Part shown: piece after piece, positions 53,719 through 62,320 of the stretch
Position numbering within the stretch: position 1 is the stretch's first letter
How the letters are laid out: every line of letters starts with the position of its first letter
Assembly (NCBI RefSeq): GCF_018449475.1
Contig: NZ_JAHCQH010000015.1
Span: 1,009,211 to 1,073,210 of the forward strand
From: Ancylobacter radicis
GTDB taxonomy: Bacteria > Pseudomonadota > Alphaproteobacteria > Rhizobiales > Xanthobacteraceae
Length of the DNA stretch: 64,000 nucleotides
Reading direction: 5' to 3'
The notes under the pieces: generated by a model
What the model saw: only the letters and a program-made list of their open reading frames with translations
What the model was told of the DNA's origin: nothing
Databases searched by the model: none
Position numbers and translations under genes: made by a program

Positions 53719-53963
53719 GTCGGCAGGCCGTTCTCGTCATAGAGAAGCTCGGCATGGTCGGCATAGGGGCGCTTGAGGTGCGCCGCGGCCCGGTCGGCGA
53801 TGGCGAGCAACTCGTCGACGCTCGCCCGGCTCTTGTGCTGCTGGATCTGCTCGTACCGCGCCCGCAGCGCCTCGGTGACCACGCGGGTCATGCTCTCGCC
53901 GGTGGCGCGGGAGATCGCCTGCGCCAGCCTATGGGCTTCCGGGTCCTTCACATTGAGGCTCAT
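53715..53963 (-). CDS. vapB: VapB antitoxin
   Basis: Antitoxin of about 82 residues beginning MSLNVKDPEAHRLAQAISRA, the VapB (FitA/AbrB-like, 'MALNIKDPE' type) N-terminus, with a C-terminal toxin-binding tail. Upstream in-frame ATGs at 53969 and 53975 exist; 53963 gives the best family N-terminus. The 38-bp gap to the divergent phage gene contains TTCTAGAA (53975-53982) inside CCCA...TGGG ends, a candidate autoregulatory operator. The pair sits at the edge of the prophage. Confidence 0.88.
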   Translation of the reverse strand: MSLNVKDPEAHRLAQAISRATGESMTRVVTEALRARYEQIQQHKSRASVDELLAIADRAAAHLKRPYADHAELLYDENGLPT

Positions 53964-54001
53964 GATCATTCCCATTCTAGAAATTTGGGAGGATTTCTAC
54001 C

Positions 54002-54937
54002 ATGTGGCGCTGGAAGGCATGGCGTCAAGGTCCGCCGGGATGCCGCGCGTTGCTGGGCGACGATATGCAGATGCAGACAGGTGGCCTCCCGGAAGGGCGC
54101 ACCATTCGTGAGCGTGCCCAATCGCTTGTGACGGCTAAAGGTGATGATCGTCCGATTGAAAATGCTTGCGTTTTCGATCTTCTGGCTAACGCTGCCGGTC
54201 TTTCGACGGCTGCCAGATCGCTGGCCGAAGCAATTCACGGGTCCTCTCCGGATCGCCTGGACGCCCTCGCCAAGGAACTATGGGTGCGCCATGGAGCGGG
54301 CGCCCTTTCGGATGCCGAGGCGGAGGCTCTCTCCGGCCTTCTTGAGAAGCGGCGCGGGCGGAAGCCGGCGACGGTGGCCGCGCCGCGAGGGTTCTTCATC
54401 CTGAAGCGGTTCGCTCCCCGGCGCCCCCAACGCTCGCCGGATCGCGAGGCGTCTCTACGCCGTCGTCGGTGCCTGTCGCGTTCATCGCCCATGCCTCCCC
54501 AACTCGCCGCTGCCTTCACAGAGGGGCAGTGCGCGGTACTGGCGATCATCGGCGGAGAGGTGAAACACCACGGTGTGTGTGACCTGCCTATCGACAAGAT
54601 CGCGGCCTTGGCGGGTGTCTGCCGTACCTCGGTCCAGAACGCGCTGCACGAGGCGCGTCGGCTGGGCTTCATCAAGGTGACTTATCGCCCTCGTCGTGGC
54701 GCGAAGAGCCTGCCGAACATGATCGAGATCGTATCGCCAGAGTGGCTGGCGTGGCTCAAGCGCGGCCCTACGGCTCACAAGCCGACAGGGTCCAAATCGG
54801 TTGCGCGGTCCAAAATTCTGAACCCCACGAAGAGCATAGAAGGAGAAGAGGCCTTCAATAAAGGGGGTAGGGTAGGTGGTTTTCCACCTTCCGGCCGTGC
54901 TGGTATGGAGTGGAGGACGCGTCATGCTCACGGTTGA
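54002..54937 (+). CDS. Phage HTH-domain protein
   Basis: Protein of 311 residues of unknown function. Residues 65-170 are helical and basic; the region around 170-260 is a winged-helix-like domain (FTEGQCAVLAIIGGEV, AALAGVCRTSVQNALHEARR, NMIEIVSPEWLAWLKRG). The same domain occurs twice in the next gene. The ATG has GGGAGG 9 nt upstream. Its start lies only 38 bp from divergent vapB, so its promoter region is very short and the 5' end may be truncated by insertion. The C-terminal tail is low-complexity. Confidence 0.65.
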   Translation: MWRWKAWRQGPPGCRALLGDDMQMQTGGLPEGRTIRERAQSLVTAKGDDRPIENACVFDLLANAAGLSTAARSLAEAIHGSSPDRLDALAKELWVRHGAGALSDAEAEALSGLLEKRRGRKPATVAAPRGFFILKRFAPRRPQRSPDREASLRRRRCLSRSSPMPPQLAAAFTEGQCAVLAIIGGEVKHHGVCDLPIDKIAALAGVCRTSVQNALHEARRLGFIKVTYRPRRGAKSLPNMIEIVSPEWLAWLKRGPTAHKPTGSKSVARSKILNPTKSIEGEEAFNKGGRVGGFPPSGRAGMEWRTRHAHG

Positions 54938-55565
54938 GGGCGTGCCTTCCCGGCGAGCCGGCCGCCCATTGTCGGAAACATCGGCTCCCGAGTTGCCTCC
55001 GAGCATGAGGCCCGCCTTCACATGCAGCCAAGGTCTTGTCATCGCGGCTCTGCTGCGGCTCGTGATGCCGTCTCTGCGGGCCAAGGTGTCGCGGCGCGAT
55101 CTCATGCGACGCACCGGCCTTGGCCGAACGGTGGTCGAGGATGCTATGCGGCTGGCGCGGCAGCTTGGGTTAACCCGCGAGAGCCGCCATCCGACCGGCG
55201 CGTGCGGGAACATCGTCGAGATAATCCATCCAGCTTGGCGAGTGTGGATCGAGCAGAACAAGGGAGGCTTCATTGCGCCTTCGCCCGCGTTGCCTCCTCT
55301 TGCCGAAGGCATGTTCACGGTCAGTCAGGCACGTGTGCTGTCGGCCCTGGTGCAGATGATGCCGGAGAGCCTGCGAGCCGAGGTGTCGCGGCGGGAGCTG
55401 ATGCACCGCACCGCGCTTGGCCGAACGACTGTTGAAGATGCTCTCAGGTTGGCTCGGCACCGTGGTGTCATCCGTGAGCGTCGGCAGTCGCTGCCGCCTG
55501 GTCCGAACATGATTGAGATCGTGGATCCCGCCTGGAGATCGTGGATCGGCGAGCATAGGCGTTAG
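54924..55565 (+). CDS. Phage protein with two tandem HTH domains
   Basis: Protein of about 213 residues. Two copies of one winged-helix domain follow each other, from about residue 25 to 110 and from 115 to 205. Both have SRRxLMxRTxLGRTxVEDA (residues about 70-90 and 155-175) followed by EIxxPAWRxWI. The previous gene has a third, more diverged copy. The ATG at 54924 has GGAGGA about 8 nt upstream and overlaps the previous gene by 14 nt. It probably binds DNA as an early regulator or replication factor; the function is not known. Confidence 0.7.
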   Translation: MLTVEGVPSRRAGRPLSETSAPELPPSMRPAFTCSQGLVIAALLRLVMPSLRAKVSRRDLMRRTGLGRTVVEDAMRLARQLGLTRESRHPTGACGNIVEIIHPAWRVWIEQNKGGFIAPSPALPPLAEGMFTVSQARVLSALVQMMPESLRAEVSRRELMHRTALGRTTVEDALRLARHRGVIRERRQSLPPGPNMIEIVDPAWRSWIGEHRR

Positions 55566-55577
55566 TTGCTCAAAAAC

Positions 55578-55591
55578 GCGCAAGTTTGCGC
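55578..55591. promoter_or_regulatory. Palindrome GCGCAA-GT-TTGCGC
   Basis: A 14-bp perfect palindrome just after the tandem-HTH gene, in a gap of 249 bp before the portal gene. A second TTGCGCAAG-like direct repeat overlaps it. It may be an operator for one of the HTH proteins. The remaining gap is relatively AT-rich and includes an SD (AGGAAGGAG) for the portal. Confidence 0.35.
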
Positions 55592-55814
55592 AAGTAGCGG
55601 GCTGGTCGAGTGTCGCGCGCAGAGCGCATAAAATACTCGATGAAGCCACTTCTCATCATCAAGCACGCGGAAGACTACCCGGTTCACTAGGGACCGGGGG
55701 GGTGGTTGCCGACTTTTGCCCGCTCGTCGGGACCGGCGCTCCCCACATCGTGCGAGATAGAGGCGAAATAGGCTTTTTAATCATTGGGTTAATTACAGGA
55801 AGGAGAGCCGTTCG

Positions 55815-57002
55815 GTGTCGTGGAGCATCCGCAACCTGATGGTAGGGCTGACGAAGAAGAGCCTCTCGGCACCCGATGCCGAGATTCAGGCGATCTTCGG
55901 CGCGCTGCCGTCCGGCCTGTCGGTGGGGATGGCGCAGGCGCTCACCGTCCCGGCGGTGCAGTCCGCCATCCGGCTGATTTCCGAAGCTGCCGCCTGCCTT
56001 GATCTGAAGGTGATGCGCCGCGTCGGGGACACCTTGTCCGATGCGCCCGATCACCCGGTGGCGAAGCTGCTCGATGACCGCCCGAACGACTGGTCCGACA
56101 CATTCAGCCTGGTCCGCGACATGGTGGCGGCGGCGCTGATCACCGATAAGGGCGCGCTGGCGCTGGCGAACAAGGTCGGCGGGCGCGTGATCGAGATCGT
56201 GCGCTATGACACGCCGCACTTCGTGGTCGACTACAGCGGCGATGGCCGGCTCGAGCCGAGCTTCAAGATCAACAACGTGTCGGTGTCCGCCGACGACGTG
56301 GTGCATCTTCGTTCGCCCTTCGCCCGATGCCCCCTGTCGCTCGCCGCCGATGCCATCGGCGTGGCGAAGTTCATGGAGGGGCACGCCGGCCGGCTGTTCA
56401 AGGATGGAGCCCGTCCGTCCGGTGTCCTGTCGCTGAAGGATCGCACCTCGCCGGATGCGCTGAAGCGCATTCGCGAGGCGTGGCAGATGGCGCATGGCGC
56501 CGGCAAGTCCGGCGGCACGGCCATCGTTGAGGGCGGTGCCGAGTATCAGCAGCTCACGCTGGCGTCGACCGATGCCCAATTCCTCGAGCTGCGCACGTTC
56601 CAGATCGTCGAGATCGCCCGCGCGTTCCGCGTGCCGCCCTCAATGATCTATGAGCTTGATCGCGCGACCTGGGCCAACTCCGAGCAGATGGGCAAGGAGT
56701 TCCTGACCTATTCGCTGGAGCCGTGGCTGCGCGCCCTGGAGGGCGCCCTGCGCCGCGCTCTGTTCTCGCCGGAAGAGCGGCGCGAGTACGTCGTCCTGTT
56801 CGACCGTGACGACCTCACCCGCGCCAGCCTCACCGAGCGGGCGACGGCCATTTTCAGCCTGATCTCGTCGCGTGTGCTGAACCCCAATGAGGGCCGATCC
56901 TGGCTCGATCTGGCGCCGCGCGCCGGGGGCGAGGAATACGCCAATCCGAACACCGGCAGCAGCCAGCCCGGCGCTGAGCAGCCCGTCGTCGAGGTGCCGT
57001 GA
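55815..57002 (+). CDS. HK97-family phage portal protein
   Basis: Portal of 395 residues, forming the dodecameric DNA channel of the head. The N-terminal helical region (VQSAIRLISEAAACLDLKVM) and the block FKDGARPSGVLSL, REAWQMAHGA, FRVPPSMIYEL and NSEQMGKEFLTYSLEPWL are typical of the HK97/SPP1-like portal family. GTG at 55815 has AGGAAGGAG upstream. It overlaps the next gene by 4 nt (GTGATGG context). Confidence 0.93.
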   Translation: MSWSIRNLMVGLTKKSLSAPDAEIQAIFGALPSGLSVGMAQALTVPAVQSAIRLISEAAACLDLKVMRRVGDTLSDAPDHPVAKLLDDRPNDWSDTFSLVRDMVAAALITDKGALALANKVGGRVIEIVRYDTPHFVVDYSGDGRLEPSFKINNVSVSADDVVHLRSPFARCPLSLAADAIGVAKFMEGHAGRLFKDGARPSGVLSLKDRTSPDALKRIREAWQMAHGAGKSGGTAIVEGGAEYQQLTLASTDAQFLELRTFQIVEIARAFRVPPSMIYELDRATWANSEQMGKEFLTYSLEPWLRALEGALRRALFSPEERREYVVLFDRDDLTRASLTERATAIFSLISSRVLNPNEGRSWLDLAPRAGGEEYANPNTGSSQPGAEQPVVEVP

Positions 57003-58552
57003 TGGAAAGCCTGTTCCTTGAGACCAAGTTCAGCGCCGATGAGGCCGGCACCATTGAGGGCATCGCCTGGCCTTTCGGCTCCCCGGATCGCATCGGCGAT
57101 ATCATTACCAAAGGTGCATTCGCTTCGGCGCGGGCGCCTCTGCCCATGCTCGATGCCCATAACCAGCGCGCCGTGATTGGCGTGTGGGAAAGCATCACCG
57201 AGAACGAGACAGGCCTTCACGTGAAGGGCCGTCTCCTCATCGACGATGTACCCGGCGCCAGAGAGATGCGCGCCAAAATCATGGCCGGCGCCGTGCGCGG
57301 CCTGTCCATCGGTTTTGCTGCCAAGGGCGCAACGCCGCGGCCCGGCGGCGGACGGAGCATTCGTCACGTCGACCTTGCTGAAATTTCCCTCGTAAGCGTG
57401 CCCGCGCACCCCGGCGCTCGCGTGACGACCATCAAGGGTGCGGAGACCGAACCGATGACTGAACCGACCACTCCGGCCGTGCCGGAAAACAAGGCGGCCG
57501 AACCGGACGTGGCCGCCCTCATCACCAAGGCGCTGGAGCCCGTCACCAAGGGCCTCACGGATCGCCTGGATAAGATCGAGGCCAAGGTGAACCGCCCGAA
57601 CGGCTCCGAAACCAAGACGGAGCCGAGCGTCGAGCGCAAGGCGTTCACCGCCTATCTGCGCCACGGCAAGGAGGCAGGCCCGGAAGAGCTGAAGGCCCTC
57701 ACCGTCTCCAGCGATCCGCAGGGCGGTTTCCTGGCGCCGGCGGAGATGTCGAGCGAGTTCATCCGCGATCTGGTGGAGTTCTCGCCGATCCGCACCCTCG
57801 CCACCGTGCGCACCACCTCGGCGTCTTCGGTGAGCTACCCCAAGCGCACCGGCATCACGAACGCCAAGTGGAAGGGCGAGACGCAGGCGCAGGAGGGCAG
57901 CGAGCCGAGCTTCGGCCAGGTCGAAATCCCGATCCGCGAGGTGAACACCTATGTGGACGTGAGCAACCAGCTCCTGGCCGACAGCGGCGGCACCGCCGAG
58001 GCGGAAGTCCGGCTCGCCCTCGCCGAGGACTTCGGCCAGAAGGAAGGCCTCGCCTTCGTGTCCGGCAATGGGGTGCTGGAGCCGGAGGGCCTGCTCACGG
58101 CCAGCGGCATCGGCGAGACCATCAACGGCCATGCCACCAACCTCTCGGCGGACGCACTCGTCACCCTGATGTACGCGCTGCCGGCGGCCTATCGTGCCCG
58201 CGGCTCATGGCTGATGAATGGTGGGACGCTTGCCGTCATCCGCAAGCTGAAGGACGGCCAGGGCAATTATCTCTGGCAGCCGAGCTATCAGGCCGGCCAG
58301 CCCGAGATGATCCTCGGCCGCCCGGTGACGGAAGCCGTCGACATGCCGGATGTCGCCTCCGGCGCCTTCCCGATCATGTTCGGTGACTTCGCGACCGCCT
58401 ATCGCATCGTCGATCGGCTGTCGCTGTCCATCCTCGTCAACCCGTACCTGCTCGCGACCAACGGCATGACGCGCATTCACGCGACCCGCCGCACTGGCGC
58501 GGGCGTGGTGCAGGCCAAGGCGCTCCGCAAGCTCAAGATGGCGGCCTCGTAA
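56999..58552 (+). CDS. Fused prohead protease and HK97-type major capsid protein
   Basis: Single ORF of 517 residues. Residues 1-150 are an S78 prohead peptidase: His in LDAHNQR near 55, Ser in GLSIGFAA near 101 and EISLVSVPAHPGA. A charged, Pro-rich linker and coiled coil (about 150-215) resembles the delta scaffolding domain. Residues 215-517 are the HK97 capsid fold (GGFLAPAEMSSEFI..., SFGQVEIPIREV, RIVDRLSLSI). Normally these are two genes. No internal start with a strong RBS is obvious at the junction. Confidence 0.88.
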   Translation: MMESLFLETKFSADEAGTIEGIAWPFGSPDRIGDIITKGAFASARAPLPMLDAHNQRAVIGVWESITENETGLHVKGRLLIDDVPGAREMRAKIMAGAVRGLSIGFAAKGATPRPGGGRSIRHVDLAEISLVSVPAHPGARVTTIKGAETEPMTEPTTPAVPENKAAEPDVAALITKALEPVTKGLTDRLDKIEAKVNRPNGSETKTEPSVERKAFTAYLRHGKEAGPEELKALTVSSDPQGGFLAPAEMSSEFIRDLVEFSPIRTLATVRTTSASSVSYPKRTGITNAKWKGETQAQEGSEPSFGQVEIPIREVNTYVDVSNQLLADSGGTAEAEVRLALAEDFGQKEGLAFVSGNGVLEPEGLLTASGIGETINGHATNLSADALVTLMYALPAAYRARGSWLMNGGTLAVIRKLKDGQGNYLWQPSYQAGQPEMILGRPVTEAVDMPDVASGAFPIMFGDFATAYRIVDRLSLSILVNPYLLATNGMTRIHATRRTGAGVVQAKALRKLKMAAS

Positions 58553-58593
58553 GGCCGCCGTTCCCCGTCACCCGAGACAGTGAGGATCCTGCG

Positions 58594-59025
58594 ATGCGGG
58601 ACATCATCAGCAATATCGCGGTCGCTTCGGTGATCGCCCCGGCCGCCTATGACGCCGACAACACCCCGGCCGCCATCGACCTCAAGGGGTTCGATTCGGC
58701 CATGTTCGCCATCCATGTCGGCGCCGGTGGCATCACCTTCAGCGGCACGAACAAGATCGAGTTCAAGCTCACGCACTCCGACGATGACGTGACCTATTCC
58801 GCCGTCACCATCGACGACGTGCAGGGCATCGACAGCGTCGGCGCGGGCGGCATCGTCAAGGCCCTCACGGCCGAGCACGCCACGCCCTCGGTCACCCGCG
58901 TCGGGTACGTCGGGAACAAGCGCTACACCAAGCTGCTCGCCGACTTCTCCGGCACGCACGGCACCGCCACGCCGCTCTCGGCGACCGTCATCAAGGGCCA
59001 CGCGCGCACGCGCCCGGTGGCCTGA
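58594..59025 (+). CDS. Hypothetical phage head protein (decoration-like)
   Basis: Protein of 143 residues, mostly beta-strand by composition (FAIHVGAGGITFSG, EFKLTHSDDDVTYSAVTI, KLLADFSGTHG). It follows the capsid gene by 41 bp, where decoration or head-stabilising proteins usually sit. I do not recognise its family. A tail-tube role is a less likely alternative, noteworthy because no other tail-tube gene is visible. Confidence 0.6.
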   Translation: MRDIISNIAVASVIAPAAYDADNTPAAIDLKGFDSAMFAIHVGAGGITFSGTNKIEFKLTHSDDDVTYSAVTIDDVQGIDSVGAGGIVKALTAEHATPSVTRVGYVGNKRYTKLLADFSGTHGTATPLSATVIKGHARTRPVA

Positions 59026-59082
59026 TCGCGCTTAGGGCGCCTCTTCGTTGAGGGCACGTAGCGGCCTGTCCAATAACGGGAA

Positions 59083-59213
59083 CCCCGCCTCTCCGGCGCC
59101 CGCCCTTGGGGCTTTGGAGGGGAGACAAGGCGGGGAAGGTCGCGAGCACCAGCCGATGAATCCTTCATCGGCCTAGGGCTCACGGCGGGCGACGAAGGCG
59201 AACGTCGCCCGCC
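59083..59213 (+). other. Structured gap before the HNH gene
   Basis: The 208-bp gap between head gene and HNH gene contains CCCCGCCT (59083-59090) paired with AGGCGGGG (59128-59135), and a perfect 11-bp stem GGCGGGCGACG (59184-59194) with CGTCGCCCGCC (59203-59213) around an 8-nt loop. The second hairpin lies just upstream of the HNH RBS (CAAGGAGATC). Possible roles are terminator, RNA-level control, or packaging site; none is proved. Confidence 0.45.
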
Positions 59214-59233
59214 AATTTCACAAGGAGATCGAC

Positions 59234-59581
59234 ATGCCCGTTCGCGCACCTCGCATCTGTGGATGTGGCTACAGAGTAGCCGCAGCTGCGCAATGCCCAT
59301 GCGAACGGCGGCGCGCTGAAGATCGAAAGAAGCGAGCTGAAGATCGGCGGCCCTCTGCGCGTGAGCGCGGTTACGACAGCAAGTGGGACAAGGAGCGAGT
59401 GGCCTATCTGAAGGCCAACCCCGCTTGCGTGCATCCTGGCTGCCGCGCTGCATCAACCGTGGTCGATCACATCATTCCGCACCGGGGAGACCGCAAACTC
59501 TTCTGGTCGCGCTCCAACTGGCAGGCGCTCTGCGCCACGCATCACAGCCGCAGTAAGCAGGCTGAGGAGAGCCGTCGATGA
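59234..59581 (+). CDS. HNH endonuclease (phage packaging type)
   Basis: Small nuclease of 115 residues. Basic N-terminal region, then the HNH core: Cys pair (ACVHPGCRA), DHIIPHRGD, then NWQALCATHHSRS with the last His and metal-binding His/Asn. Such proteins usually lie beside terminase genes and help cut concatemers for packaging. SD AAGGAG upstream. Overlaps the connector gene by 4 nt. Confidence 0.9.
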   Translation: MPVRAPRICGCGYRVAAAAQCPCERRRAEDRKKRAEDRRPSARERGYDSKWDKERVAYLKANPACVHPGCRAASTVVDHIIPHRGDRKLFWSRSNWQALCATHHSRSKQAEESRR

Positions 59582-59874
59582 CGGAAACGACGGACATCGT
59601 TGCCCTGGCTGACATGAAGCAGCACCTGCGGGTCGACTACAGCGATGATGACGACGCGATCACCGATATGCTCGACGCCGCGCGCCGGCATATCGAGGCG
59701 TGGGTCGGGCCGCTGGACGACTTCGAGGCGGTGCCCTCCGACATTAGCGAGGCGATGAAACAGCTCGTCGCGCACTTCTATGAAGTGCGAAACGCGGCGG
59801 GCGAGGACGTGATGAGCGTCATACCGTTCGGTGTTCATGACCTCATTGGGCCGTACCGGAAATGGGAGTTCTGA
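59578..59874 (+). CDS. Phage gp6-like head-tail connector
   Basis: Connector protein of 98 residues, with the sequence pattern ALADMKQHLRVDYSDDDDAI...AARRHIEAWVG typical of the phage gp6-like family that caps the portal ring. Overlaps the HNH gene by 4 nt and the terminase small subunit by 13 nt. Confidence 0.85.
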   Translation: MTETTDIVALADMKQHLRVDYSDDDDAITDMLDAARRHIEAWVGPLDDFEAVPSDISEAMKQLVAHFYEVRNAAGEDVMSVIPFGVHDLIGPYRKWEF

Positions 59875-60299
59875 TCCCCATGCGCGGCGCCAAGCCTCAT
59901 AGCATCATTCCCGGATCCTCGCCGGTGCGCGGCGATCTCGATCCGCCGGATTGGCTGGGTGAGGACGCGCGCGCGGAGTGGGACCGCGTGGCGCCGGTGC
60001 TGATCAATGAGCGCCGCACCCTCACCGTCGCCGATATCGCCAGCCTAGTGAACTACTGCGTTGCAGTCGGTCAGGCGGCCGAGGCCAGCCGGATCATCAT
60101 GACCGAGGGGATGACCTATGTCAGCAAGGGCGGGCCGAAGAAGCATCCGGCCGTCGCGATCCGCTCGGATGCGATGACACAGGCGCGACTGCTCGCCGGA
60201 GAGCTGGGGCTGACGCCTGTCAGTCGTTCCCGGCCAGGGTCACGTGGCGACGGCAGCGGGGACCGCGGGCAAACCAACCTGTTCGACATGGACTTCTGA
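59862..60299 (+). CDS. Phage terminase small subunit (P27 family)
   Basis: DNA-recognition subunit of the packaging motor, 145 residues. The P27-family core is WLGEDARAEWDRVAPVLINE, then a helical stretch with MTYVSKGGPKKHPAVAIRSD. The C-terminal Gly/Arg-rich tail probably contacts the large subunit. Stop lies 2 bp before terL. Confidence 0.88.
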   Translation: MGVLIPMRGAKPHSIIPGSSPVRGDLDPPDWLGEDARAEWDRVAPVLINERRTLTVADIASLVNYCVAVGQAAEASRIIMTEGMTYVSKGGPKKHPAVAIRSDAMTQARLLAGELGLTPVSRSRPGSRGDGSGDRGQTNLFDMDF

Positions 60300-60301
60300 C
60301 C

Positions 60302-61903
60302 ATGGCGCGCTCGACCTATCCCGAGTGGATCTTCGACGGTAGCGAGATCCCCGATCCCATGGGGCGCGGCGAGCGGGCGGTACGTTGGCTTGGGATGCTC
60401 AAGCATCCCAAGAGCACCTTGCCCGGGCGGCCCTTCCTGCTCGACCCATGGCAGGAACGCATCGTGCGCCGCATTTATGGCCCGCGCCATGAAGATGGCA
60501 CCCGCATCGTCAAGACCGTGGTGCTGCTGCTACCGCGCGGCAACCGTAAAACCTCGCTCGCTGCGGCCCTTGCCCTGCTTCACACCATCGGCCCCGAACG
60601 GGCACCGGGTGGCGAGGTGATTTCGGCGGCGGCGGATCGCAAGCAGGCGCGCCTTGGCTATGCGGAGGCGCTGGGCATTGTTGGCGCCGTACCGCAGGCG
60701 GCGGCAAACACCCGCGTCGTCGACTCTCGCAACCGGCTGATCTTTCCCCGGGACGGATCCTTCTATGAAGCGATCTCAGCCGACGCCGGGACGCAGCATG
60801 GCCGGACGCCGGCCTTTGTGCTCGCAGACGAACTACATGCCTGGCCGAAGCGCGGCCTGTGGGACGTGCTGCGCTCCGGCCTCGTGAAGCAGAAGGGTTC
60901 GCTGCTCGTCATCGCGACGACGGCAGGGCGAGGGCAGGAGAATATCGCCTGGGACATCATCGAGGATGCGCGCCGTGTGGCCCGCGGCGAGGTGGATGAC
61001 CCGTCCATCCTGCCGATCCTGTTCGAAGCGGATCGCGATTGCGACTGGACGGATGAGGCCGTGTGGCACCGGGTGAACCCCGGCCTCGTGCATGGCTATC
61101 CCGACATCGAGGGCCTGCGGCAGCTGGCGCGCGAAGGGCGGCGGCGCATCGGTGACCGGGAGGCGTTCCGCCAGCTCAACCTGAATATCTGGCTCGATCA
61201 TTCCGCCGATCCCTTCGTGGATATGGAGATCTATGACGAGGGTGCGGCACCGGTCGATCTGGACGCGCTGGCCGATGCCCCGTGCTGGCTGGGTGTCGAC
61301 CTGTCGAGCAATCACGACCTGACGTGTGTCGTGGCGGCCTGGCGCGATGAGGCCGGCGGCTATGCGGTGCATCCGTGGTTCTTCTGCCCTGAGGACAATC
61401 TGAGGCTGCGTGCGGATCGCGACGGCGTGCCCTATCCCGCCTGGGCGGAGCAGGGATTCATCATCCCGACGCCCGGCAATGTGGTCGACTTCCGCGCCGT
61501 TGAAGACACGATCCGCGACATCTGTGAGCGGTTCGCGGTGCAGGAGATCGCCTTTGACCCGCACCTCGCGCGGAACATGCTGAACAGCCTGCTCGAGGAT
61601 GGCCTGCCGGCCGTCGAGATGCGGCAGGGCTGGGTGACGATGGCGCCGGCGGTGAAAGAGTTGGAGCGGGCGATTGTCGGCCATCAGGTCTCGCATGGAG
61701 GGCACCCGGTCCTGCGCTGGTGCTTCGACAATATCGCCGTTCATACGGACAGCGCCGGCAATCGCATGTTCCACAAGGGCAAGAGCCGGGACCGTATCGA
61801 CGGCGCCGTGGCCTGCGCCATGGCAGTTGCCCGAGCCTCCGCGGAGGGGGCGGCCAGTATCTACGAAAGCGACGAGTGGTCGCCCGAACTTATGGTCATG
61901 TAA
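60302..61903 (+). CDS. Phage terminase large subunit
   Basis: ATPase/nuclease of 533 residues. Walker A variant PRGNRKTS near residue 78, Walker B FVLADELHAWP near 173, coupling motif VIATTAGRG, and the C-terminal nuclease with acidic residues in WLGVDLSSNHD and further on. It translocates DNA and cuts it. Length and motifs fit the P27-partner terminase type. Confidence 0.95.
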   Translation: MARSTYPEWIFDGSEIPDPMGRGERAVRWLGMLKHPKSTLPGRPFLLDPWQERIVRRIYGPRHEDGTRIVKTVVLLLPRGNRKTSLAAALALLHTIGPERAPGGEVISAAADRKQARLGYAEALGIVGAVPQAAANTRVVDSRNRLIFPRDGSFYEAISADAGTQHGRTPAFVLADELHAWPKRGLWDVLRSGLVKQKGSLLVIATTAGRGQENIAWDIIEDARRVARGEVDDPSILPILFEADRDCDWTDEAVWHRVNPGLVHGYPDIEGLRQLAREGRRRIGDREAFRQLNLNIWLDHSADPFVDMEIYDEGAAPVDLDALADAPCWLGVDLSSNHDLTCVVAAWRDEAGGYAVHPWFFCPEDNLRLRADRDGVPYPAWAEQGFIIPTPGNVVDFRAVEDTIRDICERFAVQEIAFDPHLARNMLNSLLEDGLPAVEMRQGWVTMAPAVKELERAIVGHQVSHGGHPVLRWCFDNIAVHTDSAGNRMFHKGKSRDRIDGAVACAMAVARASAEGAASIYESDEWSPELMVM

Positions 61904-61915
61904 CGGAGACTGAGC

Positions 61916-62320
61916 ATGCAGGACTACATCAACGCCCTTTTTGGTGGTCAGCAGCGGCATTTGCGTTTGCGGCGCGAGACTCTGGCGGCTTTCGAGCGCG
62001 AACTGCGGGGCTCGGCTCACGCGCTTCTGCGCCGCCTCGCGCAAGGCGACTGGACGCGCTGCGACGTCGAGCTTGTTCTCGAATATGCAATGCTGACGGA
62101 CAGCACGGCCGAAGCGCTGACCGGCCCGGCTGGCCTCGCCATGCCGCGCACCTTCCGTGGTCCCTTGGTTGGGCGCACGGAAGTGCAGCGCTTCCTCGAT
62201 GCGCATCCTATCGCCCCCTATGCGGTCCTGGCGGCGCGGCTGCTTGAGGCGGCGCTCTACGGCATTGAGGCCGATGCGGCGCATTTCGACGAGGGGGCCG
62301 AGCTTGGCGCGGTCGCCTGA
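61916..62320 (+). CDS. Hypothetical phage protein (possible tail assembly chaperone)
   Basis: Protein of 134 residues with a helical, GTA/tail-chaperone-like pattern (LRLRRETLAAFERELRGSAH...LLRRLAQGDWTRCDVELVL). Starts 12 bp after terL. Its 3' end overlaps the gp10-like gene by 17 nt. I do not recognise a firm family, so the chaperone role is a guess from position and composition. Confidence 0.55.
   Translation: MQDYINALFGGQQRHLRLRRETLAAFERELRGSAHALLRRLAQGDWTRCDVELVLEYAMLTDSTAEALTGPAGLAMPRTFRGPLVGRTEVQRFLDAHPIAPYAVLAARLLEAALYGIEADAAHFDEGAELGAVA

Noticed and set aside
53976..54060. Prophage attachment site or integrase at the left edge
   Set aside because: No integrase gene, tRNA end or direct repeat could be identified. 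The boundary is inferred from gene content only.
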